Shown here piece after piece: positions 35,071 through 49,399 of a DNA stretch of 64,000 nucleotides (the stretch's first letter is position 1; the number at the start of each line of letters is the position of its first letter). The DNA comes from Streptomyces pyxinicus (GTDB taxonomy: Bacteria > Actinomycetota > Actinomycetes > Streptomycetales > Streptomycetaceae), in the NCBI RefSeq assembly GCF_024753135.1, contig NZ_JANUGP010000010.1, positions 62,001 to 126,000 on the forward strand. Direction: 5' to 3'. Both the position numbers and the translations under genes were made by a program. A model generated the notes under the pieces. It saw nothing but the letters and a program-made list of their open reading frames with translations, made no database searches and was not told the origin of the DNA.

Positions 35071-35104
35071 TGGACTAGACCAACGAGCACTTTGGACTAG
35101 ACCA
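35071..35104. promoter_or_regulatory. Paired DasR-responsive-element-like boxes
   Basis: TGGACTAGACCA occurs at 35071-35082 and 35093-35104, 22 bp apart, about two helix turns. The known DasR element is close to TGGTCTAGACCA, and paired 12-bp direct repeats are a hallmark of streptomycete chitinase promoters. The pair lies in the chitinase promoter, so induction by chito-oligosaccharide or N-acetylglucosamine metabolism is expected. Confidence 0.75.
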
Positions 35105-35114
35105 TACGATTCCT

Positions 35115-37754
35115 TTACCTCCCCTCGACCAGCCGCAGGCCGAACCCACGCTTCAGCGGCAGACTCGGCGTGGTGACCGTGGTGACGTGCTTCGCGCTGT
35201 CGTACGACCAGGCGGAGCGCGGCAGTCGGCGCCCGTCCAGCAGCACCCGCGCGGGCGCCGAGCCGCCGTGCACGGTGAACGTGTACGTCCGCGCGGTCAC
35301 CTTGCCCTTGTACGACCCCTTGCTCGCGCCGACCGCCACCGAGATGCCCGTCCGGTCCGCGCGCGTCGACACCGACTGCGTGGCGGCGGCGCCCTTGGTG
35401 AAGTCGCGGGTCACGCCGTCGTCCTCGTAGAGGGTGTACCGGCTGGTGCCGTGGGCGGCCGGGTACAGGTCCCAGTCCAGTTCGTGCCGGTCCCGGGTCT
35501 GCCAACTCGTCGTCCCCTTAGGCCACATGGGCACGACCGCGCCCTCGCGCACGAACAGCGGCAGCGTGTCCAGCGGCGCGTGGTAGCCGTTCAGCGTGGT
35601 CGGGCCCTGGTAGGTGCGCCCGGTCCAGTAGTCGGTCCAGGTGCCCTTCGGCAGATAGATGCCGTCGCGGGTCTCGGAGTCCTGGTAGACCGGCGCCACC
35701 AGGAAGTCCCGGCCGGACAGGAACTCGTACTTCGCCTCGGCTCCCAGGGTCTTCGGGTCGTCCGGGTACTCCAGCCACAGCGGCCGTACCGCCCCCACAC
35801 CCGTCTTCGCCGCCTGGGCCGACAGGGTGTACATGTACGGCAACAACCGCTCCTTGAGCTGGAGATACTTGCGGTTGATCGAGGTGTACGGCTCCCCGTC
35901 CAGCCAGGGCTGCTGGTCGGCCGGCTTGCCCGTGGTGAGGTCGCTCGCCCAGCCGTCCATGGTCATGATGGCCGGCAGGAAGGCCTTCCACTGGAGGTCG
36001 CGGGCGTACATCTTGGCGTCGTGGCGGTAGATGCTGCCCACGTCACCGGTGTTGTAGGCGATGCCGGACAGGGTCGCCCCGGCGTAGGTCGGGATCTGCC
36101 AGCGGATGTAGTCCCAGGACAGCTTCTGGTCGCCGCTCCACAGCACACCGCAGCGCTGGGCGCCCGCCCAGGACACCGGCAGCCACACGAACCCGCGGGC
36201 GTCGCTGTTGTCCTCGATGCCCTTCTTCGCCGCGTCGCACGCGTCCAGCGCGAACTTGTAGCCGTTGCCGACCCAGGCCACGTCCAGCTTCGCCACCCGC
36301 TGGCCCGCCTTGACCTGGTCGGCGAGCTTGTCGATGCCGTCCTGCGTCCACATGCCGAGCTGGGCGTCGTGGTCCTGGAGCCCCTTGGCGGTCTGCTCCA
36401 GGTTCTCGTACCCGCAGCCGTAGCCGTCGTTGACCAGCATCCAGCCGAGCGGCATCTGGTGCTCGGTGTACCCGTCGGCGACCTTCAGCGCGTCCAGGGT
36501 GTGCCGCTCGCCCCGGTTGGCGTTGTGCAGATAGCAGTCGGAGTCGCCGGGTTCGAGGCCGTACACGGGCGGCATGAAGGGCTTGCCCACGAGTGCCGTG
36601 TAGTCGCCGATGACGTGCTTGGCGTCGCCGAGGAAGTAGTAGGCGTCCAGGCGCCGTTCCTGCTGGCCGGTGGTGACCGGGGAGCCGAAGGTGTAGACGC
36701 CCGGCGCGAAGGTGTTGCGGAAGACGCCGTAGCCCGCGCTGGAGAGGTAGAACGGCTGGGAGTTGTTGTAGCCGCCCTCGTCCCAGTCGAAGCTGTTGGA
36801 CACGTACATGGTCTGCCCGCGGTGCGAGAAGCTGCCGTTCTGCTCGCCGCCGCCGAAGAACTGCTCGTCCGCGCCCCGCGCGAGGCTCTGCCGCATACCG
36901 CCGGTCGACCAGCGCAGCGGCTTGTCCTCCTGCCAGATCCGGGCGCGGTTGTCGGGCTTGTACAGGCCGAACCGCAGGGGGTGCTTGTAGACGCGCAGCA
37001 CGGCCCCGGGGGAGCGGATGCCGTAGTAGGCGCCCGCGTCGAAGGACGAGGTGTGCCGCTGGAGCGCGGGCTGCTCGCGCACGATGGCGGTGCCGGCCGG
37101 GTCGCTCAGCGAGCCCGACGGGTCTGCCTGGAGGCGCAGCTGATCACCCGTCAGGAAGTCCGCCCGGGCCGTCAGCGTCCCGGCGCCGATGGTGTAGCTG
37201 CCGTCCCGGCCCGAGAAGGACGTGAGGTCGCCGGCGTCCGTGGTGGCGGGCAGATACGCGGTGCCGGTGACCGAGCCGCCGTGCACGTCGTACGGCACCA
37301 CCAGCACGTGATACGTCCCCGACGCCCGCGGGATCACCGTGGCCTCGGGGTCGGCGGTGCCCGCGCTGGACGCCACCTGCTTGCCCTGGTCGTCGTAGAC
37401 GTACAGGTCGAAGTCGTCCGAGGGGTGGTCCCATGTGACCGACAGCGGGACGCCGCCCTCGGGGTTGTCGTCCCAGTAGCCGTCCGGCACCGAGACGTTC
37501 AGGTCGAAACGGTCGCAGACCTTGTTCTCCGGGTCGGCGCCGGCGGCGGGGCAGCTCTCGGTGCCGCCTTTGGTGCCCTCGGCGTAGACCGGGCTCTGCC
37601 AGCTCACGCTGCTGTGCCCCGGGTCCAGTACGGCCCCGGAGGCGGTGGCGGCCTCGGCGGGCCCCGGGCCGGCCAGCACGGTCGCGGCCAGGAACGTGGC
37701 CAGTACCGGCGGAACCCAGGCCGGCCACGGCACACGATGTCGGAGTCTTCGCAC
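35115..37754 (-). CDS. Secreted glycoside hydrolase family 31 enzyme
   Basis: An 879-residue secreted GH31 enzyme. After the signal (PPVLATFLAATVLAGPGPAEA) comes a pre-peptidase-type beta domain (SVTWDHPSDDFDLYVYDDQG), then the GH31 N-terminal region (EQFFGGGEQNGSFSHRG) and barrel. RVAKLDVAWVGNGYKFAL near residue 489 holds the nucleophile Asp; WDYIRWQIPTYAGATLSG may hold the second active-site strand. C-terminal beta domains follow (LPLFVREGAVVPMWP). The KLDVAWVG variant recalls the GH31_18 alpha-N-acetylgalactosaminidase group rather than alpha-glucosidases, but this is from memory. GTG 37754 is the start. Confidence 0.88.
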   Translation of the reverse strand: MRRLRHRVPWPAWVPPVLATFLAATVLAGPGPAEAATASGAVLDPGHSSVSWQSPVYAEGTKGGTESCPAAGADPENKVCDRFDLNVSVPDGYWDDNPEGGVPLSVTWDHPSDDFDLYVYDDQGKQVASSAGTADPEATVIPRASGTYHVLVVPYDVHGGSVTGTAYLPATTDAGDLTSFSGRDGSYTIGAGTLTARADFLTGDQLRLQADPSGSLSDPAGTAIVREQPALQRHTSSFDAGAYYGIRSPGAVLRVYKHPLRFGLYKPDNRARIWQEDKPLRWSTGGMRQSLARGADEQFFGGGEQNGSFSHRGQTMYVSNSFDWDEGGYNNSQPFYLSSAGYGVFRNTFAPGVYTFGSPVTTGQQERRLDAYYFLGDAKHVIGDYTALVGKPFMPPVYGLEPGDSDCYLHNANRGERHTLDALKVADGYTEHQMPLGWMLVNDGYGCGYENLEQTAKGLQDHDAQLGMWTQDGIDKLADQVKAGQRVAKLDVAWVGNGYKFALDACDAAKKGIEDNSDARGFVWLPVSWAGAQRCGVLWSGDQKLSWDYIRWQIPTYAGATLSGIAYNTGDVGSIYRHDAKMYARDLQWKAFLPAIMTMDGWASDLTTGKPADQQPWLDGEPYTSINRKYLQLKERLLPYMYTLSAQAAKTGVGAVRPLWLEYPDDPKTLGAEAKYEFLSGRDFLVAPVYQDSETRDGIYLPKGTWTDYWTGRTYQGPTTLNGYHAPLDTLPLFVREGAVVPMWPKGTTSWQTRDRHELDWDLYPAAHGTSRYTLYEDDGVTRDFTKGAAATQSVSTRADRTGISVAVGASKGSYKGKVTARTYTFTVHGGSAPARVLLDGRRLPRSAWSYDSAKHVTTVTTPSLPLKRGFGLRLVEGR

Positions 37755-38145
37755 GGCGGAACAGCTCCCCTCGCACCCTTGCGGATTGCGTGTCCTTGAT
37801 GACTGTCCTAACGGTTGCTGCTCGCAGACGCTCGAAACGAGCGACTATCGAGCAACTTCACGCACGAAGCCTCGGGGCTGGTGCAGGTTCATGTCAATAG
37901 CGCGACCGTCGAGGGCGTCCGCACGCGTGGACGGTGAGCCCGAAGCCGTGACCGATGTCGGCGTATCCGTGGCGAACGGTCCGCCGCCTGGGGCACCCTT
38001 GACGGTGCGCGTGCTGTTTCGCCGGGTTCGGCCCCGTCCGGAAACCCGGACGGCGGTCGCGGGACGGCACGGCGTGGTGGGGATCGGCGGACACGGAAAC
38101 CAGCGGCAGGGCGCGCCCGGCGCGTCGTGGGGGGAGCGATCGCCC
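37755..38145. other. Divergent promoter region
   Basis: This 391-bp stretch between the GH31 gene and the CelD-type acetyltransferase holds the nested inverted repeat listed separately. The rest (37870-38130) shows no coding content or clear promoter hexamers. Confidence 0.5.
37819..37854. promoter_or_regulatory. Nested inverted repeat upstream of GH31
   Basis: CGCTCG-AAA-CGAGCG (37829-37843) is a perfect pair and is flanked by an outer TGCTCG (37819-37824) and CGAGCA (37849-37854). It lies 65-100 bp before the GH31 start and looks like two overlapping operators of a sugar-responsive repressor. Confidence 0.55.
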
Positions 38146-39237
38146 ATGCGATCCATCGGCCAGATCACCGTTCACCGTCCCGGCGAGCTGACGGCGGACC
38201 TGCGCGCGGCCTGGCACCGCGCGATGGACGAGTCACCCGAGTACGCCAACCCCTTCCTGGCACCGGAGTTCGCGACCGGCGTCGGCCGCTTCCGGCGCGG
38301 CACCCGGATCGCGGTGCTGCGCGAGGGCGGTGAGCCGGTCGGCTTCCTCCCCTTCGAGCGCGGGCCGCTGGGCACCGGACGGGCCGTCGGACTCGGACTC
38401 TCCGACTGCCAGGCGCTCGTGCACCGCCCCGGCGTCACCTGGGACACCGGGGAACTGCTGCGGGCCGCACGCCTCAGCATCTTCGAGTTCGACCATCTGG
38501 TGTGCGGGCAGCGGCCGTTCGCCCCCCACGTCACCGGCACCTTCGCCTCACCGGTGATCGACGTGAAACCGGGCGACGGCGACTATCCGCAGTGGCTGCG
38601 CGGCGCGTACCCGGGGCTGGCCAAGACGACCCTGAAGAAGGAGCGGCGGCTCGGCCGGGACCTCGGCGAGGTGCGGTTCGTCTTCGACGAGCGGGACCCG
38701 CGGGCGCTCGGCACCCTTATGCGCTGGAAGTCCGCCCAGTACCGCAGGACCGGCCGCATGGACCGGTTCTCCCGGCCCTGGATCGTCGGTCTGGTCGAGC
38801 ATCTCTTCCACGTCCGCGAGGAGCACTTCACCGGCGTGCTGTCCGTGCTGTACGCGGGCGACCGGCCGGTGGCGGCCCACTTCGGGCCCCGTTCGAGCAC
38901 CGTGCTGGCAGCCTGGTTCACCGCGTACGACCCCGAACTGCGCTACTACTCGCCCGGGTTGATGATGCACCTGCGCACCGCCGAGGCCGCCGCGCGGGGC
39001 GGGGTGACCCTGGTCGACCTCGGCCGCGGCGACAAGGAGTACAAGGACTGGCTGAAGACCCGCGAACTGCGGGTCGCCGAGGGCTTCGCCGACCGGACGC
39101 ACCCGGTGGCGCTCGCCCGCCGCATGTGGCGGAGACCGGTACGCGGCCTGCGCAACACGGTCCTGGCCCACCCCGCGCTCCGCGACCCCGCCGACCGGCT
39201 GCTGAGGACGGTGGGCTCTCTGCGCACCCGGGGCTGA
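38146..39237 (+). CDS. GNAT acetyltransferase, CelD/BcsL type
   Basis: A 363-residue protein fitting the acetyltransf_6 (CelD/BcsL-like) family, a double GNAT fold: NPFLAPEFATGVGRFRRGTRIAVLREGGEPVGFLPFERGP in the first half and LSVLYAGDRPVAAHFGPRSSTVLAAWFTAYDP, then SPGLMMHLRTAEAAARGGVTLVDLGRGDKEYKDWL in the second. Relatives act in polysaccharide or cell-envelope modification. GGGGAG lies before ATG 38146. It is divergent from GH31. Confidence 0.87.
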   Translation: MRSIGQITVHRPGELTADLRAAWHRAMDESPEYANPFLAPEFATGVGRFRRGTRIAVLREGGEPVGFLPFERGPLGTGRAVGLGLSDCQALVHRPGVTWDTGELLRAARLSIFEFDHLVCGQRPFAPHVTGTFASPVIDVKPGDGDYPQWLRGAYPGLAKTTLKKERRLGRDLGEVRFVFDERDPRALGTLMRWKSAQYRRTGRMDRFSRPWIVGLVEHLFHVREEHFTGVLSVLYAGDRPVAAHFGPRSSTVLAAWFTAYDPELRYYSPGLMMHLRTAEAAARGGVTLVDLGRGDKEYKDWLKTRELRVAEGFADRTHPVALARRMWRRPVRGLRNTVLAHPALRDPADRLLRTVGSLRTRG

Positions 39238-39542
39238 CCGGGCCCCCGGGCCCCCGGGCCCCCGGGTCTCTCCCGGATCCGGCCGGCTCCAGGTGACCCG
39301 GCGGGGTCGGCGCAGGTGCGCGCGGACCTGCCCGCCTGCCGGCCCACCCGAGCGGGGACCGGTGCGTGCGGCTGCGAGAAGACGCCGGCGCGGCAGCGGC
39401 GCCCCCGGCGCGAGCGGAGCCGGGCGTGGCGGAGCCGGCAGCCGACGACGACGCCCCGGAGGGCGGGTCCCGGCCCCGCGCACCGGCAAGACCCGGGAGA
39501 CGGGCCTGCGCCGGCGGACTCGCGACGCGCGGTGCCGGGAGG
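39238..39542. other. GC-rich spacer with 9-bp repeat
   Basis: Three copies of a GGCCCCCGG unit fill 39241-39267. The rest is nearly pure GC between the acetyltransferase and exopolyphosphatase genes, which converge here. I see no gene; open frames look like shadows of composition. Confidence 0.6.
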
Positions 39543-40544
39543 TCAGGCCGGCGGGCTCGCGATCCGCAGTGCCGGGACCGGGGCCGGCGGGGCGGCCGGC
39601 GCCGTGGCCTCGGTCCACCAGTCGGGGCCGTCCTCGATGTAGCGCAGCAGGACGCCCTCACGGATGGCCCAGGGGCAGACCACCGCCCGGCGCAGGCCCA
39701 TGAGCTTCAGGGCGGTGTGCCCGACGACGGCGCCGGCCAGGCTCTGGGCCGCGCGCGGCGCCGAGATCCCCGGCAGCTGGGCGCGCTCGGCGGCCGGGAG
39801 CGCGGACAGCGCCCGCACCGCACCGCGCAGGTCGTCGCAGTCCACCTCCCGCGCCACGAAAGGCCCGTGCCGTCCGGGCGCGGCTCCGCACAGCCGCGCG
39901 AGCTGCTGGAACGTACGGGAGGACACGGCGGCGGTACGCGGCCGTTCCCAGCGGATCCGGGACGCCACGTCCCGCAGCTCGTGCCGGATCCGGCGGCGCA
40001 GCACCTTCAGTTCGGCCGGTCCCGGCGGGTCCTGGACGCTCAGGCACTCCCGGGTCAGCCGGCTCGCGCCGAGCGGCAGGGAGGCGGCGAAGTCCGGCAG
40101 CCGGCCCCGGCCGAAGGCCACCTCAAGGGAGCCGCCGCCGATGTCGAGCAGCGCCAGTGGTCCCGCGTTCCAGCCCAGCCAGCGGCGGGCCGCCAGGAAT
40201 GTCAGCTCGGCCTCGGTCTCACCCGGGAGGGTGCACATCCGGATGCCGGTGCCCGCCGCCACCCGCTCCAGCACCTCGTGCCGGTTCGGGGCGCCGCGCA
40301 CCACCGCCGTCGCGAAGGCCAGCGGACCCGTCGCGCGCCATCGCCGGGCCGTCGCGCCCGCTGCGGCCACCGCCGTCACCAACTGCTCCACCGCCGCGTC
40401 GGCGATCGAGCCGTCCGGGCCCACTTGTTCGGACAGGCGCAGCTTCCACTTGACGGTGTGCACCGGCAGCGGAACACCACCTTCCACATCCGCGATCACC
40501 AGACGAACCGTGTTCGACCCCGCGTCCACCACACTCACCCGCAT
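39543..40544 (-). CDS. ppx: Exopolyphosphatase / GppA-type phosphatase
   Basis: A 333-residue member of the Ppx/GppA family (ASKHA fold), which trims inorganic polyphosphate or hydrolyses pppGpp. The first phosphate loop is VDAGSNTVRL (residues 6-15), LPGETEAELTF replaces the common SGxEEA site, and ALLDIGGGSLEVAFG is the second loop. Length is that of the short actinobacterial Ppx without the C-terminal HD domain. Actinobacteria usually carry two such genes; which one this is cannot be told here. Confidence 0.92.
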   Translation of the reverse strand: MRVSVVDAGSNTVRLVIADVEGGVPLPVHTVKWKLRLSEQVGPDGSIADAAVEQLVTAVAAAGATARRWRATGPLAFATAVVRGAPNRHEVLERVAAGTGIRMCTLPGETEAELTFLAARRWLGWNAGPLALLDIGGGSLEVAFGRGRLPDFAASLPLGASRLTRECLSVQDPPGPAELKVLRRRIRHELRDVASRIRWERPRTAAVSSRTFQQLARLCGAAPGRHGPFVAREVDCDDLRGAVRALSALPAAERAQLPGISAPRAAQSLAGAVVGHTALKLMGLRRAVVCPWAIREGVLLRYIEDGPDWWTEATAPAAPPAPVPALRIASPPA

Positions 40545-40763
40545 GGCCGGTCACTACCCGCTCAGCCGCCACCGACGCCCCGCACCGGGGGCGCTTCTGC
40601 GCACACGCCCCGGCACGGACGCGCACGGCCCGGCACACGTCACGGCACCGACGCGCCCCCGAGCCACCGCCCGGCCCTGTCCGGAACCCGGCCCCGCCCG
40701 CCGCGCCGTACCCACCCCTGCCCTTGAATGGGGACGACCGCAGTCGGCACCGAGGAGTGGCAG

Positions 40764-41945
40764 TTGAGCACGACGGACACGACGAAGGCGCTGGTGATCG
40801 GCGGCGGCATCGCGGGCACCGCGACCGCGCTGGGCCTGCGCAAGGCCGGCCACCACGTGGAGGTGTACGAGGCGCACCCGGGCACGGCCGAGGACATCGG
40901 CGCCTTCCTCACCCTCGCCAGCAACGGCATGCGCGCACTCGCCCAGCTCGACGCCACGGACGCCGTGACGGCCGTCGGTTTTCCGCTGACTTCGCTCCGG
41001 CTGCTCGACGACCGGGGCACCGAACAGGCGCACGCCCCCCTCGGCGAGGCCGCCGACCCCGCCCTGCGCTTCCGCTGTCTGCGCCGCGGCGAGCTGAACG
41101 CCGCCCTCCAGGCCGAGGCGGCCCGGCGCGGCATCCCGCTGCGGCACGGCGCCCGGCTGGAGTCCGTGACGGACGGCCCGGACGGCGTCACCGCCCGCTT
41201 CGCCGACGGCACCACCGCCACCGGCGACCTGCTGATCGGCGCCGACGGACTGCACTCGACCGTCCGCCGCCTCCTCACCCCCGGCGTCCGGCCCGGCTAC
41301 GCGGGCCAGCGCGTCTACTACGGCTACACCACCACCCCACCCGCGCCGGGACCGGCCGCCACCATCACCATGGTGCGCGGCACCGGGGCCGCCTTCGGCC
41401 ACGCGACCTCACCGGCGGGGGAGTCGTACTGGTTCGCCCGCGTCGGCGGAGACCCGCTGCCGTCCGACACCCCCGCCGGGCCGACCGAGGCGCTGCGCCG
41501 GGAGCTGCTGCCGCTGCTGCGGGCCGACGCCACCCCGGCCGCCGGACTGGTCGAGGCCGCGGACACGATCATGGCGACCGACGCCACCGAACTGCCGCTC
41601 GGCAGCCCCTGGCGGTCCGGGCGCGTGCTGCTGGTCGGCGACGCGGCCCACGCGGCCTCCCCGGCCACCGGCCAGGGCGCCTCGATGGCCCTGGAGGACG
41701 CGGTCGTGCTGGCCAAGGCGCTGCGCGACCTCCCGGACGCGGAGGGCGCGTTCGCCGCCTACGAGGCACACCGCCGCCCGCGCGCCGAGCACAACATCTC
41801 GGTCAGCGGCGGCATCTCCCGCGGCACCCACACGTCCGGCCGTCCCGGCCCGGCCGGGGGCCGTCCCGCCGGCCCGGACGAGGCCCTGATCCGCCAACTG
41901 GACTGGGACACACCCCTGTCCGTCGACCCGCACCCGGCCGGCTGA
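40764..41945 (+). CDS. FAD-dependent monooxygenase (class A)
   Basis: A 393-residue flavoprotein of the aromatic hydroxylase type. It has the dinucleotide fold ALVIGGGIAGTATALGLRKAGHHVEVYE, the DG-type motif LLIGADGLHSTVR, and the GD motif RVLLVGDAAHAASPATGQGASMALEDA. It would hydroxylate an aromatic or polyketide substrate with NAD(P)H and O2. TTG 40764 is preferred because GAGGAG sits 6 bp before it; ATG 40728 is an alternative. No biosynthetic genes are adjacent. Confidence 0.9.
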   Translation: MSTTDTTKALVIGGGIAGTATALGLRKAGHHVEVYEAHPGTAEDIGAFLTLASNGMRALAQLDATDAVTAVGFPLTSLRLLDDRGTEQAHAPLGEAADPALRFRCLRRGELNAALQAEAARRGIPLRHGARLESVTDGPDGVTARFADGTTATGDLLIGADGLHSTVRRLLTPGVRPGYAGQRVYYGYTTTPPAPGPAATITMVRGTGAAFGHATSPAGESYWFARVGGDPLPSDTPAGPTEALRRELLPLLRADATPAAGLVEAADTIMATDATELPLGSPWRSGRVLLVGDAAHAASPATGQGASMALEDAVVLAKALRDLPDAEGAFAAYEAHRRPRAEHNISVSGGISRGTHTSGRPGPAGGRPAGPDEALIRQLDWDTPLSVDPHPAG

Positions 41946-42060
41946 CCCCGGGGCGCCCGCGCGAAAGTGCAAGAGGCGGAGCACCGGAGTCCATTGCCGG
42001 GGCACGGGCCGGGGCCGGATCGTTCCCCGCAACCGGCCCTTCGGCGACAAGGAGCACCCG

Positions 42061-43863
42061 TTGCGACTCCTCAGCAGAGCAGGCGGCGCCCTGGCCGCGA
42101 CCGCCGCCCTGGTCCTGGGCGGCGGCACAGCGGCCCCGGCGGCCGCCGCGGCCCCCGCCGCCGGCTACACCGTGACCGTCGGCACCCCGGTGCCGTTCCC
42201 CCACCCCACGGACACCCCGGCCTCCCCCTACCTCGACCGGGACGGCACCTTCCACTACCAGCAGTCCGCCGCCCTCTACGGCGCCGACGACCCGCGCGTC
42301 TGGGACTTCTACACCGGCAAGGACTTCGACACCGCCACCTACGACAAGAAGCTCAGCGAGGCCGTGAACCCGGCGAACCCCGCCGACCGCAACGACGACA
42401 CCACCTGGCGCTGCGACAACAGCCCCACCGGCCGCGAGGCGACGTACGCCCCGAGCGGCTCGGGCTACGCGCGGAAGAACTACTGCGACCTGTCCGGCCT
42501 GTGGGTCGACCCCGACACCGGCGACTGGTACGGCCTGGTGCACAACGAGTTCACCCCGCAGCCCTTCGGCGACGGACTGCACTACGACGCGATCGACTAC
42601 GCCGTCTCCACCGACCGAGGCCGCACCTGGACCGTCAAGGACCACGTGATCACCTCCCCGTACAGCACGAAACGCGGGGACACGGCCGCCTTCCCGCACC
42701 AGACGTACTCCTACGGGGACGGCGACCAGCGGCTGTTCGTCGACACCGCCTCCGGGTACTTCTACGTCTACTACGGCTCGCGGATCGTCGACAAGGGCGG
42801 CAGCTGGAAGGCGTTCTACGAGCACGTGGCCCGCGCCCCGATCTCCGGGAAGATGGCGCCGGGCTCCTGGCGCAAGTGGTACGACGGCGCCTGGACCCAG
42901 CCCGGCACCGGCGGCCGGGAGAGCAACGTCGTCCCCGTCGACGCGGCCCACCCCGGCGGCTACACGCCCGCCGCCGCCGAGTACGACCCCGCCACCACCG
43001 GGACCACCGCCGAGCAGATCGCGGCCGGCAGGACACCCCCGACCTCGCCGCTGTTCGTCATGAACATCGCCTACGACGCCCACCTCGGCCTGTACATCGG
43101 CACCCCGCAGGCCGTCGACCAGAGCGGGAAGTCGCCGCAGTACCTGTACGCCACCGACAACCTGGCCACCCAGAAGTGGCGGCTCATCGGCGACACCGGC
43201 ACCTACACCACCGCCTCCTGGTACCGCTGGTTCCTGGACGGCACGAGCCGCACCGGCTCGGCGATCGTCGGCAGGACCTTCCGCACCTACTGCTCCTTCG
43301 GCTGCTCCCACGACGCCTCCGGCGAGTACGTCGACCTGACCGTCGACCCCGCCGCGCCCGCCGCTTCCCCCGTGGACACCGGGCGCCGCTACCGGATCTC
43401 CAGCGGCGCGGGCCGTCGGCTCGCCGTGGGCTCCGGCGGCTCCGCCACCACCTCGCTCGCGGGTCCGGCGGTATCCGGCCGGGACCTGTGGCGGTTCACC
43501 CCGACCGGCGACGGAGCGTTCACCCTCGCCAACACCGCCACCGGCCGGCTGCTGGGCGTCGACTCCACCGGCACGGCGGGCCGCGCCTGGGGCGCCAAGC
43601 CCACCGTCACGGCGGCGAGCACGGCCGGCCCGACCGCCGGACAGCAGTGGTTCGTCATTCCGGACACCTCAGGCTCCGCGACGAAGGGCACCTACCACCT
43701 GGTCAACCGCTACAGCGGCCTCGTCCTCGGCCTCTCCGGCACCTCGGGCCGCCTCGCCGAGACCACACCGGTGCGCACCTGGACCGACCGCGGCGGCAGC
43801 TCCGTCGGCGGCGGCCGCACGGCAGCCGAACAGACCCTGTCCTTCACCCCGGTCGGCGGGTAG
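42061..43863 (+). CDS. Secreted sialidase-fold protein with ricin-type lectin domain
   Basis: A 600-residue exported protein. TTG 42061 has AAGGAG upstream. The signal (LLSRAGGALAATAALVLGGG, then Ala-rich) is followed by a region from about residue 50 to 430 with beta-propeller character; STDRGRTWTVKD is a classic Asp-box of sialidase-type propellers. The last 150 residues have ricin B features (RYRISSGAGRRLAVGSGGSA, YHLVNRYSGLVLGLSG). A glycosidase or glycan-binding role is inferred; the family of the propeller is not certain. It is followed by a very strong terminator. Confidence 0.75.
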   Translation: MRLLSRAGGALAATAALVLGGGTAAPAAAAAPAAGYTVTVGTPVPFPHPTDTPASPYLDRDGTFHYQQSAALYGADDPRVWDFYTGKDFDTATYDKKLSEAVNPANPADRNDDTTWRCDNSPTGREATYAPSGSGYARKNYCDLSGLWVDPDTGDWYGLVHNEFTPQPFGDGLHYDAIDYAVSTDRGRTWTVKDHVITSPYSTKRGDTAAFPHQTYSYGDGDQRLFVDTASGYFYVYYGSRIVDKGGSWKAFYEHVARAPISGKMAPGSWRKWYDGAWTQPGTGGRESNVVPVDAAHPGGYTPAAAEYDPATTGTTAEQIAAGRTPPTSPLFVMNIAYDAHLGLYIGTPQAVDQSGKSPQYLYATDNLATQKWRLIGDTGTYTTASWYRWFLDGTSRTGSAIVGRTFRTYCSFGCSHDASGEYVDLTVDPAAPAASPVDTGRRYRISSGAGRRLAVGSGGSATTSLAGPAVSGRDLWRFTPTGDGAFTLANTATGRLLGVDSTGTAGRAWGAKPTVTAASTAGPTAGQQWFVIPDTSGSATKGTYHLVNRYSGLVLGLSGTSGRLAETTPVRTWTDRGGSSVGGGRTAAEQTLSFTPVGG

Positions 43864-43885
43864 CCCCCGCCTCCACATTGTTCCC

Positions 43886-43915
43886 GCCCGCACAGGCCTC
43901 CCGGCCTGTGCGGGC
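43886..43915 (+). terminator. Strong hairpin terminator
   Basis: GCCCGCACAGGCC pairs perfectly with GGCCTGTGCGGGC around a TCCC loop, 22 bp after the stop of the sialidase-fold gene. There is no U-run, as is common in actinobacteria. Confidence 0.8.
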
Positions 43916-44059
43916 GACCCCCGTTGCTGTACGCCCTGTTCACCTCGAAGTATGTGGCTTCCGAAGGCTTGTCGGCTGCTTGACTCACCACTTAAATCAA
44001 AACATGAACTAAGCCGGTGGGTCGTTCCGTCGACCCCAGCAGTCGCAGGGAGCCGCCAC

Positions 44060-46615
<2,556 letters not shown>

Positions 46616-47043
46616 CACCCCCCGTACGGCGTAGCCGGCAGGCCGGCCCGGAGCACCGCTCCGGGCCGGTCCGCGCGTTCCGCCCGCCCCCTCCCGGTCC
46701 GTTCCGGACTGCGGGGGCGGCGAGCAGCGCCTAGGGTGGCCGCATGCGGACGGGCCACGGCCCGTCCGCGCCCGGGTCAAGAAGCCGGCCCTCCTGACGA
46801 AGACACCCTCGGCAGGGGGCCCTTGGCCCCGTCCGGCGGTCCCCGGGACCGGACCAGCGCGTCCGGCGGGCCCCTCGCCCCGGAAACTCGATGGGAGACG
46901 GCCCGACTTCACCCCGACCGGGACATCCCTCGCGATTCCCGGTTTCGGACGCCCCGGCCCGGGGACCTCGTACGGGCGTCATCCGCACGCCCCGGTGTCG
47001 CCGCCCCGCGCCCGTCCCGTGACCAGCGAAGGAATGGACCGAT
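46616..47043. other. Spacer with two hairpins before the catalase gene
   Basis: This 428-bp stretch holds the terminator at 46643-46669 and a second 10-bp hairpin at 46746-46769 (GCGGACGGGC/GCCCGTCCGC). I see no gene in it and no recognisable peroxide-regulator operator. Confidence 0.55.
46643..46669 (+). terminator. Hairpin terminator after the CBM32 protein gene
   Basis: CCGGCCCGGAGC pairs perfectly with GCTCCGGGCCGG around an ACC loop, 28 bp after the stop. Confidence 0.8.
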
Positions 47044-49323
<2,280 letters not shown>

Positions 49324-49361
49324 CCTCCCGGAACGGCGCGGCCGAGGACCAGTGACGGCAC

Positions 49362-49395
49362 CCGTGCGCCGGCCCCCTCCCGGGCCGGCGCACGG
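49362..49395. terminator. Bidirectional terminator between katE and the PP2C gene
   Basis: CCGTGCGCCGGCCC pairs perfectly with GGGCCGGCGCACGG and is followed by CCTTTC on the plus strand. It serves the convergent ends of katE and the phosphatase gene. Confidence 0.85.
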
Positions 49396-49399
49396 CCTT

